Positions 18,014 through 28,452 of a DNA stretch of 51,139 bases are shown in pieces; within the stretch, counting starts at the first letter, position 1, and every line of letters begins with the position of its first letter. This DNA comes from Vreelandella venusta (GTDB taxonomy: Bacteria > Pseudomonadota > Gammaproteobacteria > Pseudomonadales > Halomonadaceae). The notes beneath the pieces are model-generated. The model saw nothing but the letters and a program-made list of their open reading frames with translations, was not told where the DNA came from and searched no databases. Location: assembly GCF_007989605.1 (NCBI RefSeq), contig NZ_BJUL01000022.1:1-51139 (forward strand). The letters are read 5' to 3'. The translations under genes and the position numbers were made by a program.

Positions 18014-21000
18014 TCAGGTTTCGTTTTCAACGCTTACCGCGTGGGGCAACCGCCTATCAAGCAGGCTAACCCAACGAACAAGCACTGGCGCATCACTATG
18101 GCTCACTTCACTCAATAAGCGCCTAAATGCCTCCTTGGCCTGCAGGTCGTTTGGTGCAATACGCGTTAACCAAAGTTCGAGTGCGGCAAGCTCCTGATGG
18201 CGATTTCCATGCTCGCGAGCCTGGTTAATGGCCATTTCAGCTAGCGCTTTCACTTCATTAGCAGGGTGGCCTAGCAAATCGCGCACTTTAGCTAGCTGCG
18301 TTGCCAGCTCGGGTAAAAAGAGCGTTGTGCGCTCCTTGGCAATGACCAGACACTGATCCAGATAATCTTCAGCCGCTTTTAGCTCTCCAAGCTCAATACA
18401 CGCATCTGAGTACCATAGAACCGGGCGTTGATAGCGATCACGTCCATTCAGCTCTGCCATCTGGTCTAGACTGTCCCGCACCTGCACCAAGCCCCCTTGG
18501 TCGCCCGCAAGCGCTCGCTGCCAGCCAAGAACCCCTTGAGCAGAAATTTGCCACAGTTGCAAATCAGGCGTACCCGTCATTGCAGCAGCGCGCTCAGCGT
18601 GTCGTGCCGCTAGGTGCACATGGCCAAGCTGCCGATAAAGAGCGGCGGAAAACATCAGCGCCATGGCAAGCGTGCCTGGATGGCCAATTTTTTCAGCTAA
18701 CCGGATGGCTGAAGAGATATGCCGCTCTGCACGTTGGTAGTCACCACGTAAGCAGAGCGTCCAGCCTTGAAAAGAAGCAGCCGTCACTTGAGGGTGATCA
18801 GAGAATGGCAGCCATTCAATCATCATTTGCGCATTGAGCGGGTCAATTTCGTCCAGGTGATCATGCGCTTGCTGAATGCGACCAGCCCAGTATTCGCAAT
18901 GCGCCCGCGCATAATCGGCCAGCCTTTGGTAGCGCGGATCTTCTAAACGTCCAGCAATATCTGCAAGCGTGGAGGCAAGTGCAAATGCATCAGCATGGGC
19001 ATAGCGCTGACTTCGGCCAACCCATAAGCCCCACTTAACCAAAAATATTTGTTCAAGATCTTCAGGATCTTCCGTAGCGGCGCCACCCGACTGGCGAAGT
19101 AACTCCCTCGCACGCACGAAACTCTCATGCGCAGTGGGTGAACCATGCCCCTCTAAGGCGAAGGCCGCTTGACCACGTACGGTCAGCAGGCTTACTTCAC
19201 GCTCAACTTCATGGTCCACATGGCGCAGGCTAGCAAGTCCGAAGTCTGCCATGCGCAGCGCCGTACGGTTAGCGCTTACCTTGAGGGCTTCCCGCGCGGC
19301 CAGCTCAAAGTAACGAGCGCCCCTGGCATAGTGGCCACTGCGGCGTAAATGAGTGGCAAAATCGCCAGGGTGGCGGCTAATCCATACAGGAAAACGCTCT
19401 TCAATTAGCGTGACAACCTGTTGATGAAGCTTAACCCGTACATCCCTAGGGCACGAAAGGTAAGCGGCTTCTTGCAGCAGCTGGTGGCTAAACTGATGCT
19501 CAGGCTCTCCCCCATCTTTATCCACTGGCTCGACAATTTCCAGCTGGCGCATGTGTTCGATCGCTTGGCACAGCCGCGGCTTTTCCCAACCACTGCACTC
19601 TTGCAGAAAATCAAGCCGGAAACGTTTGCCGAGTACCGCCGCTACATGGGCAATTTCTCGATCACCTTCCAACTGGTCAATTCGACTCGCTAGCAGCCCT
19701 AGCAGCCCTTTGGGCAGCTCATCAAACTGCACACTACGACCTTCACGGCGATCCATATCCACACGCCGACAAATCTCTTGCATATACAGCGGCACCCCAT
19801 CGCAACGCTCAATGATTTGATTGCGTAGCCGGGGGCTTAAATGAATGCGATACCGGCGGGATAGCTGAGAAAGCAAACGAGACGATTGTTGCGCATCCAG
19901 CCTTCCAAGCGTAATTTGCTGATCCCAGTGAAGTTTGACCGGCAGCGGCTCTCGGCCATGGTGACTAGCAACCAGCATGAAGGCTGTATTGATCGGCAAC
20001 CGAGCTTGCAGCCCTGCTAACACCTTGAATGAAGGTTCATCAAGCCATTGCAGGTCATCAATCATCAGTACCAATGTCCGTGAACTGGCCAAATGATCGA
20101 TTAAGCGGTGTAACAGCTTTACAACTAGCTCAATAGCCTCACCATTCTGAGTTAACTGAGCAACTTCTTGAACATCACGCACACCGAGCGCTTCTTCAAG
20201 CAATTGCTGACGCTCATCCCCCAGGGGCTCCAAGGCGAGCGTTTCTTGCAACTGGCGAACAGCTTGGCAGGTTGGCGTTGCTTCCACATACCAAGCGAGC
20301 AGAGTGCGTGCGACACCGTAAGGCTCTAGCACCGATAGCCGCGTCGTTGGCTGCCAACAAATGGCAGCATCAAGACTCAGCTCTAACTGGCGAAAACCAA
20401 CCATTAGCGCCGATTTACCCATCCCAGACGCGCCACGTACTAGCACGCTCTGGCGCAAACCAATACCAGCTCTCGCCAACGCATCTCTTAGCGTGCGCAG
20501 AGATGTTTCTCGACCAACTAAACTAGGAGGTAGCGCATCCCTACCGCCCTCATTTACTCCCAGCACTAACGCCCTCAAGCGGACGCGACCATCGCTAGCC
20601 ACTAAACGAGAGGCCAACCGCGGTTGCAAATCCAGTGCAGGCGGCATGTGCTGACTGGCTTCTTGAGAGATCACCAGCTCACTGCCTTCAGCAGCGCTCA
20701 TTAGCTCTAGTGATACTTGAGTCACTTGGCCAAGCGGGTCAGCTAGCTGACGTTCAGGCAGATAAACCACTCTTCCGCTATTCAGACCTGCGGCAAGCTC
20801 AAATTTGGGAGGCTCACCGTCACCCACCCAGTGACGCTGGCACTCTAATGGCAACGCCAGACGGCAGTGTTCATAAAGTGCCACCAGCTCTGCCAACTGA
20901 TGAGCCGGGCCATGGGTACCAAAACAGGCCAAGCCAAGTCCACCTGTTGCGCCCGGCAACCAGAAGCCACCTAAGTGATGACACTGCTGCTCTAGCCAAC

Positions 21001-21919
21001 GCAGTAGCTCTAATTGAAGCGCCAAACAGTTCCGGGTAGCTGCGCGATCTTGCCAATCACCTTGTAGCTTAAGCCGGATAGCCATTACAGATAGCTGGCG
21101 TAGCTCAATTTCATCTTCACGAAGTGGCTTACTATCCGCTGCCAATACACGTGAAAAAGCACCTTGGGGGCTCATGACGCGCGGATCGTGAGGACCATCA
21201 GACCAATAATTAGCTAACTGTAAAAAGCTTGGTTCGGGCTGCTGACCGGAAAGCGCTAACAACTGTAAATAGCTGTTGTACTGCTCATGGGCAGCCGCCA
21301 TCTGGTGTTTCTCGGCCAACTGGCGCACCAGACGCTCATGAAATGGGCCGTAGCCAGAGAAGCGGCTGACTAAACCTTCCAATAGATCGTCAGGGACATC
21401 TGCGTGGGCATCCAGCACCTGTTCCGCGAAACGAATAACTCGCTGACGCCACTCGTTTCGCACCTGAACTAACCAACGCTGAAATTCGCTGCAGTTGGCA
21501 AGCTGGAGTTCTTCTATCAAATCCCCCTGATAGCACGACATCACCTCTTCGAGGTTTGCCAAATCTCGAGGACCTTCCAACAATTGCTGTAATTCGTGCA
21601 AGTCAACCCGCCAGTGGGCGGGCAACTGAAAAGCGATAGTCTGGCGGGATACGTTCAGCACTTGCTCGGCGTTGTCCCCCATCGACTGGCGCAGACAGTG
21701 AAGCGCATGACGTAGGTTGGTTCTGCCCGATGACAGCCCCTGGTCTGGCCAAAGTAATTCGGCGAGGGAGGCTCGATTAACCGGCTGCCGATGCAGCAAC
21801 AAATAAACGAGCAGCGCTTTTACTTTGTCATAACTGAAGTGCGTCAGCACATCTTCTCCTTGTGACAAAGAGAAATGGCCAAACAGGGTCAGTTGGTCTG
21901 TCTCACGAGCATCGCGCAT
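18014..21919 (-). CDS. SARP-type / STAND ATPase multidomain transcriptional regulator
   Basis: A 1301-residue protein. Residues 1-105 form a winged-helix DNA-binding domain of the SARP/OmpR type (LTLFGHFSLSQG, then ALLVYLLLHR, then RTNLRHALHCLRQSM). Residues 106-245 form a helical BTAD-like region. Residues about 272-455 resemble a degenerate class III nucleotidyl cyclase domain (RQLSVMAIRL, AAGLNSGRVV), without recognisable metal-binding Asp pairs. Residues 467-700 are a STAND/AAA ATPase, with VGRE then Walker A GASGMGKS (497-504) and Walker B LVLMIDDLQWLD (616-627). The rest is TPR-like helical repeats. It should be a ligand-activated, ATP-dependent switch on DNA. The target is unknown. It starts 30 nt after miaE and is probably co-transcribed with it. 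Confidence 0.8.
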   Translation of the reverse strand: MRDARETDQLTLFGHFSLSQGEDVLTHFSYDKVKALLVYLLLHRQPVNRASLAELLWPDQGLSSGRTNLRHALHCLRQSMGDNAEQVLNVSRQTIAFQLPAHWRVDLHELQQLLEGPRDLANLEEVMSCYQGDLIEELQLANCSEFQRWLVQVRNEWRQRVIRFAEQVLDAHADVPDDLLEGLVSRFSGYGPFHERLVRQLAEKHQMAAAHEQYNSYLQLLALSGQQPEPSFLQLANYWSDGPHDPRVMSPQGAFSRVLAADSKPLREDEIELRQLSVMAIRLKLQGDWQDRAATRNCLALQLELLRWLEQQCHHLGGFWLPGATGGLGLACFGTHGPAHQLAELVALYEHCRLALPLECQRHWVGDGEPPKFELAAGLNSGRVVYLPERQLADPLGQVTQVSLELMSAAEGSELVISQEASQHMPPALDLQPRLASRLVASDGRVRLRALVLGVNEGGRDALPPSLVGRETSLRTLRDALARAGIGLRQSVLVRGASGMGKSALMVGFRQLELSLDAAICWQPTTRLSVLEPYGVARTLLAWYVEATPTCQAVRQLQETLALEPLGDERQQLLEEALGVRDVQEVAQLTQNGEAIELVVKLLHRLIDHLASSRTLVLMIDDLQWLDEPSFKVLAGLQARLPINTAFMLVASHHGREPLPVKLHWDQQITLGRLDAQQSSRLLSQLSRRYRIHLSPRLRNQIIERCDGVPLYMQEICRRVDMDRREGRSVQFDELPKGLLGLLASRIDQLEGDREIAHVAAVLGKRFRLDFLQECSGWEKPRLCQAIEHMRQLEIVEPVDKDGGEPEHQFSHQLLQEAAYLSCPRDVRVKLHQQVVTLIEERFPVWISRHPGDFATHLRRSGHYARGARYFELAAREALKVSANRTALRMADFGLASLRHVDHEVEREVSLLTVRGQAAFALEGHGSPTAHESFVRARELLRQSGGAATEDPEDLEQIFLVKWGLWVGRSQRYAHADAFALASTLADIAGRLEDPRYQRLADYARAHCEYWAGRIQQAHDHLDEIDPLNAQMMIEWLPFSDHPQVTAASFQGWTLCLRGDYQRAERHISSAIRLAEKIGHPGTLAMALMFSAALYRQLGHVHLAARHAERAAAMTGTPDLQLWQISAQGVLGWQRALAGDQGGLVQVRDSLDQMAELNGRDRYQRPVLWYSDACIELGELKAAEDYLDQCLVIAKERTTLFLPELATQLAKVRDLLGHPANEVKALAEMAINQAREHGNRHQELAALELWLTRIAPNDLQAKEAFRRLLSEVSHSDAPVLVRWVSLLDRRLPHAVSVENET

Positions 21920-21949
21920 GATACATATCCTACCTAGACTAGCGGTGGC

Positions 21950-22606
21950 TTAAGCAGGCACACCGCTATGAAAACGAAAAGCCGTATCTGGCGAAGTAAT
22001 CAACTCCGCTTCACGCGCCACAAAAAAGGCGATTCTGTCATCTATTGATGCCGATGTTTGCTGTCTTGCAAGCAGCAAATAGTCTTCAAAGTGACGGCCT
22101 TCTGACTTCACCAACGTGCGATAGAACTTGGCAAGCTCTTCATCTAAATAAGGAATTAAGCGCGCAAAGCGCTCGCAGCTACGTGCCTCAATGAGCGCAC
22201 CAATAATTAACACATCAATTAAACGCTCAGGATCATTGCTACGCACATGCTTGCGCAAGCCTTCGGCATAGCGTGACGCAGTAAGGTGACGATACGCCAC
22301 GCCTCGCTTCTCCATTAAGCCAACCACCTGCTCGAAATGCAGCAGTTCTTCTCGAGCCAGTTGCGACATCTTGCTTAGTAGTAACGGCTGATCAACGTAA
22401 CGATAGAGCAAGCTCATGGCCGTTGAAGCGGCTTTCTTCTCACACTGAGCATGGTCTATAAGCAGTATCTCTGGATTATCCAATGCCCATTGCAGCCATG
22501 CATCAGGCGTTGAGCAAGCAAGAAACTGATGGAGACATTCTGGCAGCAGATCATCCGCTTGCAGCGCATGACCTACAGGTTGCAATCTATTTAATTGTAT
22601 CGACAT
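21950..22606 (-). CDS. miaE: tRNA-(ms2io6A)-hydroxylase MiaE
   Basis: A 218-residue ferritin-like di-iron enzyme that hydroxylates the isopentenyl side chain of ms2i6A37 in tRNA. Iron-ligand motifs are visible: HAQCEKKAAS near residue 52, EELLHFEQ near 86, EARSCERF near 140, and SEGRHFEDY near 168. Length is normal for MiaE. It is the first gene of a minus-strand pair with the giant STAND regulator downstream, with 30 nt between them. An AAACGC/GCGTTT inverted repeat (22649-22665) lies in its upstream region. MiaE is an oxygen-dependent tRNA modification enzyme. Its pairing with a large sensor-like regulator is unusual to my knowledge. Confidence 0.93.
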   Translation of the reverse strand: MSIQLNRLQPVGHALQADDLLPECLHQFLACSTPDAWLQWALDNPEILLIDHAQCEKKAASTAMSLLYRYVDQPLLLSKMSQLAREELLHFEQVVGLMEKRGVAYRHLTASRYAEGLRKHVRSNDPERLIDVLIIGALIEARSCERFARLIPYLDEELAKFYRTLVKSEGRHFEDYLLLARQQTSASIDDRIAFFVAREAELITSPDTAFRFHSGVPA

Positions 22607-23127
22607 AACACCATTACCAAGCGCTTATCTCACTATTGTACAACATATAAACGCCCTGAGCGTTTGTTCCCTGCCATTACGCTCGCCGTTGAGAGAGCCG
22701 TAACAGTACTTTTTATATAGCACATATCTAATATAAAATTACGCTTATATTGAAGCTCCACACCACAATACCCGCGATCTAACTGTCGTAGTGATAATAA
22801 TACGACGAAATAATCAAACAGTATGGTAACGCGGCCTCACAATAATCACACGCGCCCTCACCCTCAATTACGCCTGTTCGGTAAAAAACTTCCATCCGCT
22901 GGATTAATTAAGAAAAAAACACGCTATTAAGAAACCCTACACCATCTCCTCAACATAAAGTACAAGGCACTCAGGAGCTTGCCGCCTTAACATTGTCGAC
23001 AGTTTCCCGTAGAATCCACCTCATCCACCAGACGCTGTTTGTCAAGCGTATGTCACGTGTCCGGGCACATACTCAATACCGTGTGGGTATGCGCTCGTCA
23101 CCATTAAGAAGATGAGAGGGCCCCAAC
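22607..23127. other. 521-nt intergenic region between divergent miaE and acnB
   Basis: No convincing ORF is present. I see an AAACGC-N5-GCGTTT inverted repeat (22649-22665) close to miaE. There is also an inverted repeat GTCGTA-N10-TACGAC (22785-22806) near the middle, in a very A/T-rich stretch. A good sigma-70 promoter for acnB is listed separately. The long A/T-rich portion 22690-22950 probably holds further regulatory sites that I cannot name. Confidence 0.6.
22987..23015 (+). promoter_or_regulatory. Sigma-70 promoter of acnB
   Basis: TTAACA (22987-22992), a 17-bp spacer and TAGAAT (23010-23015), each 5 of 6 to consensus. This would give a leader of about 105 nt before the acnB GTG. Confidence 0.65.
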
Positions 23128-25731
23128 GTGCTTGAAGCTTACCGCCAACATGTCGAGGAACGCGCTGCAGAGGGCGTACCGCCCAAGCCTCTGAACGCCG
23201 AACAAGTCGCTGCCTTAATTGAGCTACTTAAAAATCCGCCGGCCGGTGAAGAAGAGTTCATTCTTGACCTAATCACCAACCGAGTCCCCCCAGGCGTTGA
23301 TGAAGCTGCTTATGTCAAAGCAGGTTTCTTAACCGCGATTGCTAAAGGTGAAGCCACCTCTCCGCTGATCGATAAGATCCATGCCGTCAAGCTTCTTGGC
23401 ACCATGCAAGGCGGTTATAACATCGTCTCCATGGTTGAACTATTAGACAACGAAGAACTTGCTCGTGAGGCTGGCGAACAGCTCAAGCATACCCTTCTCA
23501 TGTTTGATGCGTTCCATGATGTTGAAGAGCGCGCCAAAAAAGGCAACGCGGTTGCTAAAGACGTTATTCAGTCCTGGGCTGATGCAGAGTGGTTCCTCTC
23601 CAAGCCTGCACTGGAAGAGAAAATCTCCTTAACCGTCTTTAAGGTGCCGGGTGAAACCAATACTGACGACCTCTCGCCTGCACCTGACGCATGGTCGCGC
23701 CCGGACATTCCGCTGCATGCCAATGCCATGCTCAAAAACGAGCGTGAAGGTATTGAACCCGAAGTGCAAGGCACGACTGGCCCGCTGAAGCAGATTGAAG
23801 AAGTCAAAGCGAAAGGTTTCCCCGTTGCCTATGTGGGCGACGTCGTTGGTACTGGCTCTTCACGTAAGTCCGCCACCAACTCAGTACTCTGGTTCTTCGG
23901 CGACGACATTCCTTACGTGCCCAACAAGCGCGCTGGCGGCTTCTGTTTTGGTGCCAAGATCGCACCGATCTTCTTCAATACAATGGAAGATTCTGGCGCA
24001 CTGCCGGTTGAAATGGATGTTACCAAACTGGCAATGGGCGACATCATTGATGTCTATCCGTACGAAGGTAAAGTGTGTAAGCACGGTACCGACGAAGTAC
24101 TGACAACCTTCGAACTCAAAACCCAGCTGATCCTTGACGAAGTGCGCGCAGGTGGACGCATTCCGCTGATTATCGGTCGTGGTTTAACAGGTAAAGCGCG
24201 TGAATCGCTAGGTCTTGAACCTTCTGATGTGTTCCGCCTGCCTGACCAGCCGGTTGATACTGGCAAGGGCTTCACCCTGGCTCAAAAAATGGTCGGTAAA
24301 GCGTGTGGCATGGACGGCGTACGCCCAGGTATGTACTGCGAACCCAAGATGACCACCGTTGGCTCTCAGGACACAACCGGCCCGATGACCCGTGACGAGC
24401 TGAAAGACCTCGCGTGTCTTGGCTTCCAAGCTGACTTGGTCATGCAGTCATTCTGTCACACTGCAGCCTATCCAAAGCCTGTCGATGTGGATACACACCA
24501 CACACTGCCGGACTTCATCATGAACCGTGGCGGTGTTTCCCTTCGCCCCGGCGACGGTATCATCCATAGCTGGCTGAACCGCATGCTGCTGCCCGACACG
24601 GTGGGTACTGGCGGTGACTCCCATACCCGTTTCCCGCTGGGCATCTCATTCCCGGCAGGTTCTGGTCTGGTAGCATTTGCTGCTGCGACTGGTGTCATGC
24701 CGCTAGACATGCCGGAATCCGTGCTGGTGCGCTTTAAAGGTGAACGCCAACCAGGCGTGACACTGCGCGACCTGGTTCATGCTATTCCTCTCTACGCCAT
24801 TAAGCAGGGCTTGCTGACCGTTGAGAAATCCGGTAAGAAAAACGCCTTCTCTGGTCGTGTCTTGGAAATTGAAGGTCTTGAAGACCTAACCGTCGAACAA
24901 GCTTTCGAGCTTTCCGACGCTTCAGCAGAGCGTAGCGCAGCAGGCTGTACAATTACCCTGTCTGAAGAAAGCGTCACCGAGTACCTCAAATCCAACATCA
25001 CACTGCTGAAGTGGATGATTGCGAATGGTTATGGTGATGAACGCACGATCAGTCGTCGTATCGAAGGCATGGAAGCATGGCTTGAAAACCCAAGCTTGAT
25101 GCGTGCTGACAAAGATGCTGACTACGCCGAAATCATCGAAATTGATTTGAGCGAAATTAAAGAGCCCGTTCTTTGCGCGCCTAATGATCCTGATGATGCT
25201 CGCCTGCTGTCAGATGTTGCCGGCGAAAAGATTGATGAAGTATTTATCGGCTCATGCATGACCAACATTGGTCATTTCCGTGCAGCTGGTAAACTGCTTG
25301 AAAAACAGCCTGCGGGCAGCCTGAAAACACGCCTTTGGCTGGCACCGCCGACCAAAATGGATCAGCACCAGCTTACCGAAGAAGGCTATTACGGCATTTA
25401 TGGCCGTGCTGGCGCCCGCATGGAAATGCCGGGATGTTCACTGTGTATGGGTAACCAGGCACGCGTTGCAGCGAAAAGTACCGTTGTGTCTACGTCTACA
25501 CGTAACTTCCCGAACCGCTTAGGTGATGGTGCAAATGTATACCTCGCTTCAGCGGAACTCGCAGCCGTTGCTGCCGTGGAAGGTCGCCTTCCGACTGTAG
25601 AAGAGTACCAGCGCTACATGGGTGAATTTGACGCACTCGCTGGAGAAATATATCGTTACATGAACTTCCACGAAATCGAGGAGTATCAAAAAATCGCCTC
25701 GAACGTGATTCCGGTTGCTCAAGAAGCTTAA
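23128..25731 (+). CDS. acnB: Bifunctional aconitate hydratase 2 / 2-methylisocitrate dehydratase AcnB
   Basis: An 867-residue [4Fe-4S] enzyme that interconverts citrate and isocitrate in the TCA cycle, and also 2-methylisocitrate. It begins with the AcnB-specific HEAT-like domain ([15 protein letters not shown]), followed by the swivel domain and then the catalytic domains. Cluster-binding Cys are in the [14 protein letters not shown] region and in [12 protein letters not shown] near the C-terminus. Start is GTG at 23128 after GAGAGGG. Codon usage looks strongly biased, as for a highly expressed gene. A strong intrinsic terminator follows. In E. coli the apo-protein binds mRNA, but whether that holds here cannot be seen. 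Confidence 0.97.
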   Translation: MLEAYRQHVEERAAEGVPPKPLNAEQVAALIELLKNPPAGEEEFILDLITNRVPPGVDEAAYVKAGFLTAIAKGEATSPLIDKIHAVKLLGTMQGGYNIVSMVELLDNEELAREAGEQLKHTLLMFDAFHDVEERAKKGNAVAKDVIQSWADAEWFLSKPALEEKISLTVFKVPGETNTDDLSPAPDAWSRPDIPLHANAMLKNEREGIEPEVQGTTGPLKQIEEVKAKGFPVAYVGDVVGTGSSRKSATNSVLWFFGDDIPYVPNKRAGGFCFGAKIAPIFFNTMEDSGALPVEMDVTKLAMGDIIDVYPYEGKVCKHGTDEVLTTFELKTQLILDEVRAGGRIPLIIGRGLTGKARESLGLEPSDVFRLPDQPVDTGKGFTLAQKMVGKACGMDGVRPGMYCEPKMTTVGSQDTTGPMTRDELKDLACLGFQADLVMQSFCHTAAYPKPVDVDTHHTLPDFIMNRGGVSLRPGDGIIHSWLNRMLLPDTVGTGGDSHTRFPLGISFPAGSGLVAFAAATGVMPLDMPESVLVRFKGERQPGVTLRDLVHAIPLYAIKQGLLTVEKSGKKNAFSGRVLEIEGLEDLTVEQAFELSDASAERSAAGCTITLSEESVTEYLKSNITLLKWMIANGYGDERTISRRIEGMEAWLENPSLMRADKDADYAEIIEIDLSEIKEPVLCAPNDPDDARLLSDVAGEKIDEVFIGSCMTNIGHFRAAGKLLEKQPAGSLKTRLWLAPPTKMDQHQLTEEGYYGIYGRAGARMEMPGCSLCMGNQARVAAKSTVVSTSTRNFPNRLGDGANVYLASAELAAVAAVEGRLPTVEEYQRYMGEFDALAGEIYRYMNFHEIEEYQKIASNVIPVAQEA

Positions 25732-25816
25732 CGCTCTTGCAGTACCGAGAACTTATCGCCGATGCTCGCAACATCGCAAGAAGGATGACAATGCCTCCTT
25801 CTTGAGCCGATGACCG

Positions 25817-25856
25817 AACGCCTCAGCCTGTTTGTCAGGTTGGGGCGTTTTTTTTT
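25817..25856 (+). terminator. Intrinsic terminator of acnB
   Basis: A 14-bp stem, with some G-T pairs, is formed by 25817-25830 and 25836-25849 around loop TTTGT. It is followed by an uninterrupted T-tract to 25856. Confidence 0.9.
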
Positions 25857-25924
25857 GCCGCCTGATGTTGATTAATTGGCTTCCTAGACTAACTTTCGAA
25901 ACCGATGCTTCATAGGAGCGTGTA

Positions 25925-26419
25925 ATGACAAATATGAGTCCTATTGTCACTCCAGATTTATGTGATGCGTACCCTGACGTGACCGTACTAGAACCGATGT
26001 TTGCTAATTATGGCGGCATCGATAGCTTTTACGGCCCTATTCGTACCGTTAAGTGTTTTGAAGACAACTCATTGGTTAAACAAGCCGTTGCCGAGCCAGG
26101 TGATGGTGCCGTACTGGTTGTGGATGCTGGCGGGTCATACCGCTGTGCCATGCTTGGCGATATGCTCGCCGAACAAGCGGCTAAAAATGGCTGGGCTGGC
26201 GTGGTGATGTATGGCTGCGTGCGAGACGTCGATATTCTCGCCACACTGCCTCTCGGCGTCCAAGCATTAGGTAGCCACCCGCGTAAAAGCGAAAAGCGCG
26301 GCGAAGGACTGCGTGATATTCCCATTACCTTTGCAGGCGCCACGCTACACACGGGACAATGGCTTTACGCAGATAACAACGGCATTATTATCGCCGAAAA
26401 ACCGCTTGAGCTCTCCTAA
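25925..26419 (+). CDS. rraA: Ribonuclease E activity regulator RraA
   Basis: A 164-residue protein of the RraA family, a trimeric ring that binds RNase E and inhibits its activity in E. coli. Characteristic stretches are ETM-like [13 protein letters not shown] at the N-terminus, [15 protein letters not shown] in the centre, [13 protein letters not shown], and [12 protein letters not shown] at the end. Related proteins are HMG/CHA aldolases, but the length and the GCVRD context fit the RraA regulator branch. ATG 25925 follows AGGAGCG. It is flanked by the acnB terminator and a downstream hairpin, so it is probably monocistronic. Confidence 0.92.
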   Translation: MTNMSPIVTPDLCDAYPDVTVLEPMFANYGGIDSFYGPIRTVKCFEDNSLVKQAVAEPGDGAVLVVDAGGSYRCAMLGDMLAEQAAKNGWAGVVMYGCVRDVDILATLPLGVQALGSHPRKSEKRGEGLRDIPITFAGATLHTGQWLYADNNGIIIAEKPLELS

Positions 26420-26431
26420 GACAAGGGCTTG

Positions 26432-26459
26432 CCAGGTGTGGTACTTAGTGCCACCCTGG
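26432..26459 (+). terminator. Hairpin downstream of rraA
   Basis: CCAGG and GTGG pair with CCAC and CCTGG around a 9-nt loop, with one bulged T. There is no good T-tract, so it is a weak terminator at most. Confidence 0.4.
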
Positions 26460-26486
26460 TAATTCAACTCTGACAAAATTGTGACC

Positions 26487-28373
26487 ATGCAGCCGCTTAA
26501 CCAACTGGGCTACACCCTACTCCACACTCTACGCGACCATCTTCGTCCTCTGATTGCCTATCACCTGCTCTTCACGCTGTTAGCTTCTGCTCTTATTGTG
26601 CCATTAATTGCGTGGATCTCTCGGGCCTTACTAGCGCAGCTCAACCGAACAGTAGTCACCAATGATGCGCTTATTACACTACTTTTTAGCCCACTAGGCT
26701 TAGCTGCGTTACTCGTGGGTCTTGGCTTTGCATTCTTACTGATTTATTGGCAACAAGCAGGCATGCTGCTAGTTGCCGTCAGACCGAAAGACAACCACTA
26801 CCGACTCGCCTTTGAAGCACTCTGGTTAAGCACGCGCCGCTTGCCAGCACTCGCGGGCCTAGTCATTCTTCAGGTAGGATCCCACTTGCTCCTCCTAGCC
26901 CCTTTTATGATGGGCTTAACGTGGCTTTACGATGTATGGCTAAGCGGTATAGATCCCTACTATTTACAACAAACTCGCCCCGCCTCGCTGTGGTATTTTA
27001 TCGCTTGCGCACTGCCGTTACTGTTTATCTGGCTTGGGCTAGCCGCACGGCTCTACCTACGCTGGTTACTAGCGCTACCGTTAGTAGCGCTGGACAACTG
27101 CTCCCCTTTCCAGGCACTGAAACGTAGCGTGCGCTTAACTCGTGGCTGGCATCGCTCGATTGGTGTGGCGGTTTTGACACTGCTGATCGTTATTATCAGT
27201 CTACCAGTTATCTCTACATGGCTATTTGATAGCGTCGTGACGCCTCTGTTATGGGGGCTACCCGAACATAATGCCGTGCTGATTCCAGCAATGTTGGCAT
27301 ATTTAACCAGCTACGTACTGGTTACATTAGCCATTACCTTTTTAGGTATTGCCACCAATGCCCTTTTGTCAGCGTGCTTATACTTGCAGCTGGCTTTTAA
27401 AGAGGCTCGCCCTGCTCCACGATCAGAAAATGCCCATCCTGGTCGCCTTGCGTGGGCGATTGAACTAAGCGTACTGCTACTAGCGGGGCTACAAGCATGG
27501 TGGATACTCAATAGCTTTGAAATACGCGACAACGTAGCGGTTATCGCCCACCGTGGAAGCTCGATGGTCGCACCGGAGAACACCCTATCTGCGATAAGAC
27601 AAGCGCTTGAAGACGGTGCTGATGCCGTAGAGCTAGATGTTCGCCTTAGCGCTGACAACCAGGTGCTTCTTTATCATGACCGCAGCTTGGCTCGGCTAAC
27701 AGGCGATCGGCGTGAGTTTGACTCACTCACTAGAGCAGAGCTGAGCAAAGTTGATGTCGGCAGTTGGTTTGGTGATGCCTTCCAAAACGAGCGAATTGCC
27801 GGCTTGGACGATGCCATGGCGCTAGTCCGAGGGCGCGCCAGCCTAATGATTGACATGAAACCTTCACCTGGCGATGAAGAGAGGCTTGCTCGCGCCGTTT
27901 TAGCAACCCTTGAAGCAGAAAGCGACATTCGTTATCGCTGCTGGGCAACTCAGCATAACGCGCTCAATGCGAACGCGAACTGCGGCTTTCCAAATGTATT
28001 CTTGGAAATGCGCATGGCGACCATGGCGCCCAGCATGGTTACTTTTTTAAAACAGCAAGCCCCCGAATTGCGCATTACCTTACTCGCCCAACTGATCTTG
28101 GCTGGCACACTGGATCGGCGCCAATTTGATGCTTTAGGCCTGCGCCATAACCGCATCACGCCACAAGAGATTCGATTAGCGACGCTTTATAGCTATGAAA
28201 TACATGCCTGGACAGTCAATGACCAAACACGCATGTCGACACTGATTGACCTGGGGGTTGACGCGATCATCACTGACTATCCAGACCGCTTGAGCGAATT
28301 AATAGAAAACCGCCGTGCGCTGAGCGACGGCGGTCTAATGCTTGTAAAGCTGCGCAACTGGCTACGCCAATAG
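26487..28373 (+). CDS. Membrane-anchored glycerophosphodiester phosphodiesterase family protein
   Basis: A 628-residue protein. The first half (about residues 1-345) holds roughly eight to ten hydrophobic helices of the GDPD membrane-domain type. The second half (about 350-605) is a GDPD TIM-barrel with the catalytic pattern AHRGSSMVAPENT, then VELDVRLS with E and D, then LLYHD. It should cleave glycerophosphodiesters from lipid turnover to glycerol-3-phosphate and an alcohol, at or near the inner membrane. The start could be GTG 26481 or ATG 26487. Neither has a clear ribosome site, and I give the ATG. It is a single-gene unit that converges on ppsA. Confidence 0.85.
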   Translation: MQPLNQLGYTLLHTLRDHLRPLIAYHLLFTLLASALIVPLIAWISRALLAQLNRTVVTNDALITLLFSPLGLAALLVGLGFAFLLIYWQQAGMLLVAVRPKDNHYRLAFEALWLSTRRLPALAGLVILQVGSHLLLLAPFMMGLTWLYDVWLSGIDPYYLQQTRPASLWYFIACALPLLFIWLGLAARLYLRWLLALPLVALDNCSPFQALKRSVRLTRGWHRSIGVAVLTLLIVIISLPVISTWLFDSVVTPLLWGLPEHNAVLIPAMLAYLTSYVLVTLAITFLGIATNALLSACLYLQLAFKEARPAPRSENAHPGRLAWAIELSVLLLAGLQAWWILNSFEIRDNVAVIAHRGSSMVAPENTLSAIRQALEDGADAVELDVRLSADNQVLLYHDRSLARLTGDRREFDSLTRAELSKVDVGSWFGDAFQNERIAGLDDAMALVRGRASLMIDMKPSPGDEERLARAVLATLEAESDIRYRCWATQHNALNANANCGFPNVFLEMRMATMAPSMVTFLKQQAPELRITLLAQLILAGTLDRRQFDALGLRHNRITPQEIRLATLYSYEIHAWTVNDQTRMSTLIDLGVDAIITDYPDRLSELIENRRALSDGGLMLVKLRNWLRQ

Positions 28374-28398
28374 CTGAGGCCTCTTTATAAACCTCAAT

Positions 28399-28420
28399 CG
28401 CCCGGCGCAATGGCCGGGCG
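28399..28420. terminator. Hairpin between convergent GDPD gene and ppsA
   Basis: CGCCCGGC pairs perfectly with GCCGGGCG around a 6-nt loop. There is no T-tract. The position between two convergent stops suggests a role for both directions. Confidence 0.5.
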
Positions 28421-28452
28421 AAGCTGCAAATCAGTGCTGCGCGCTGACGGTA

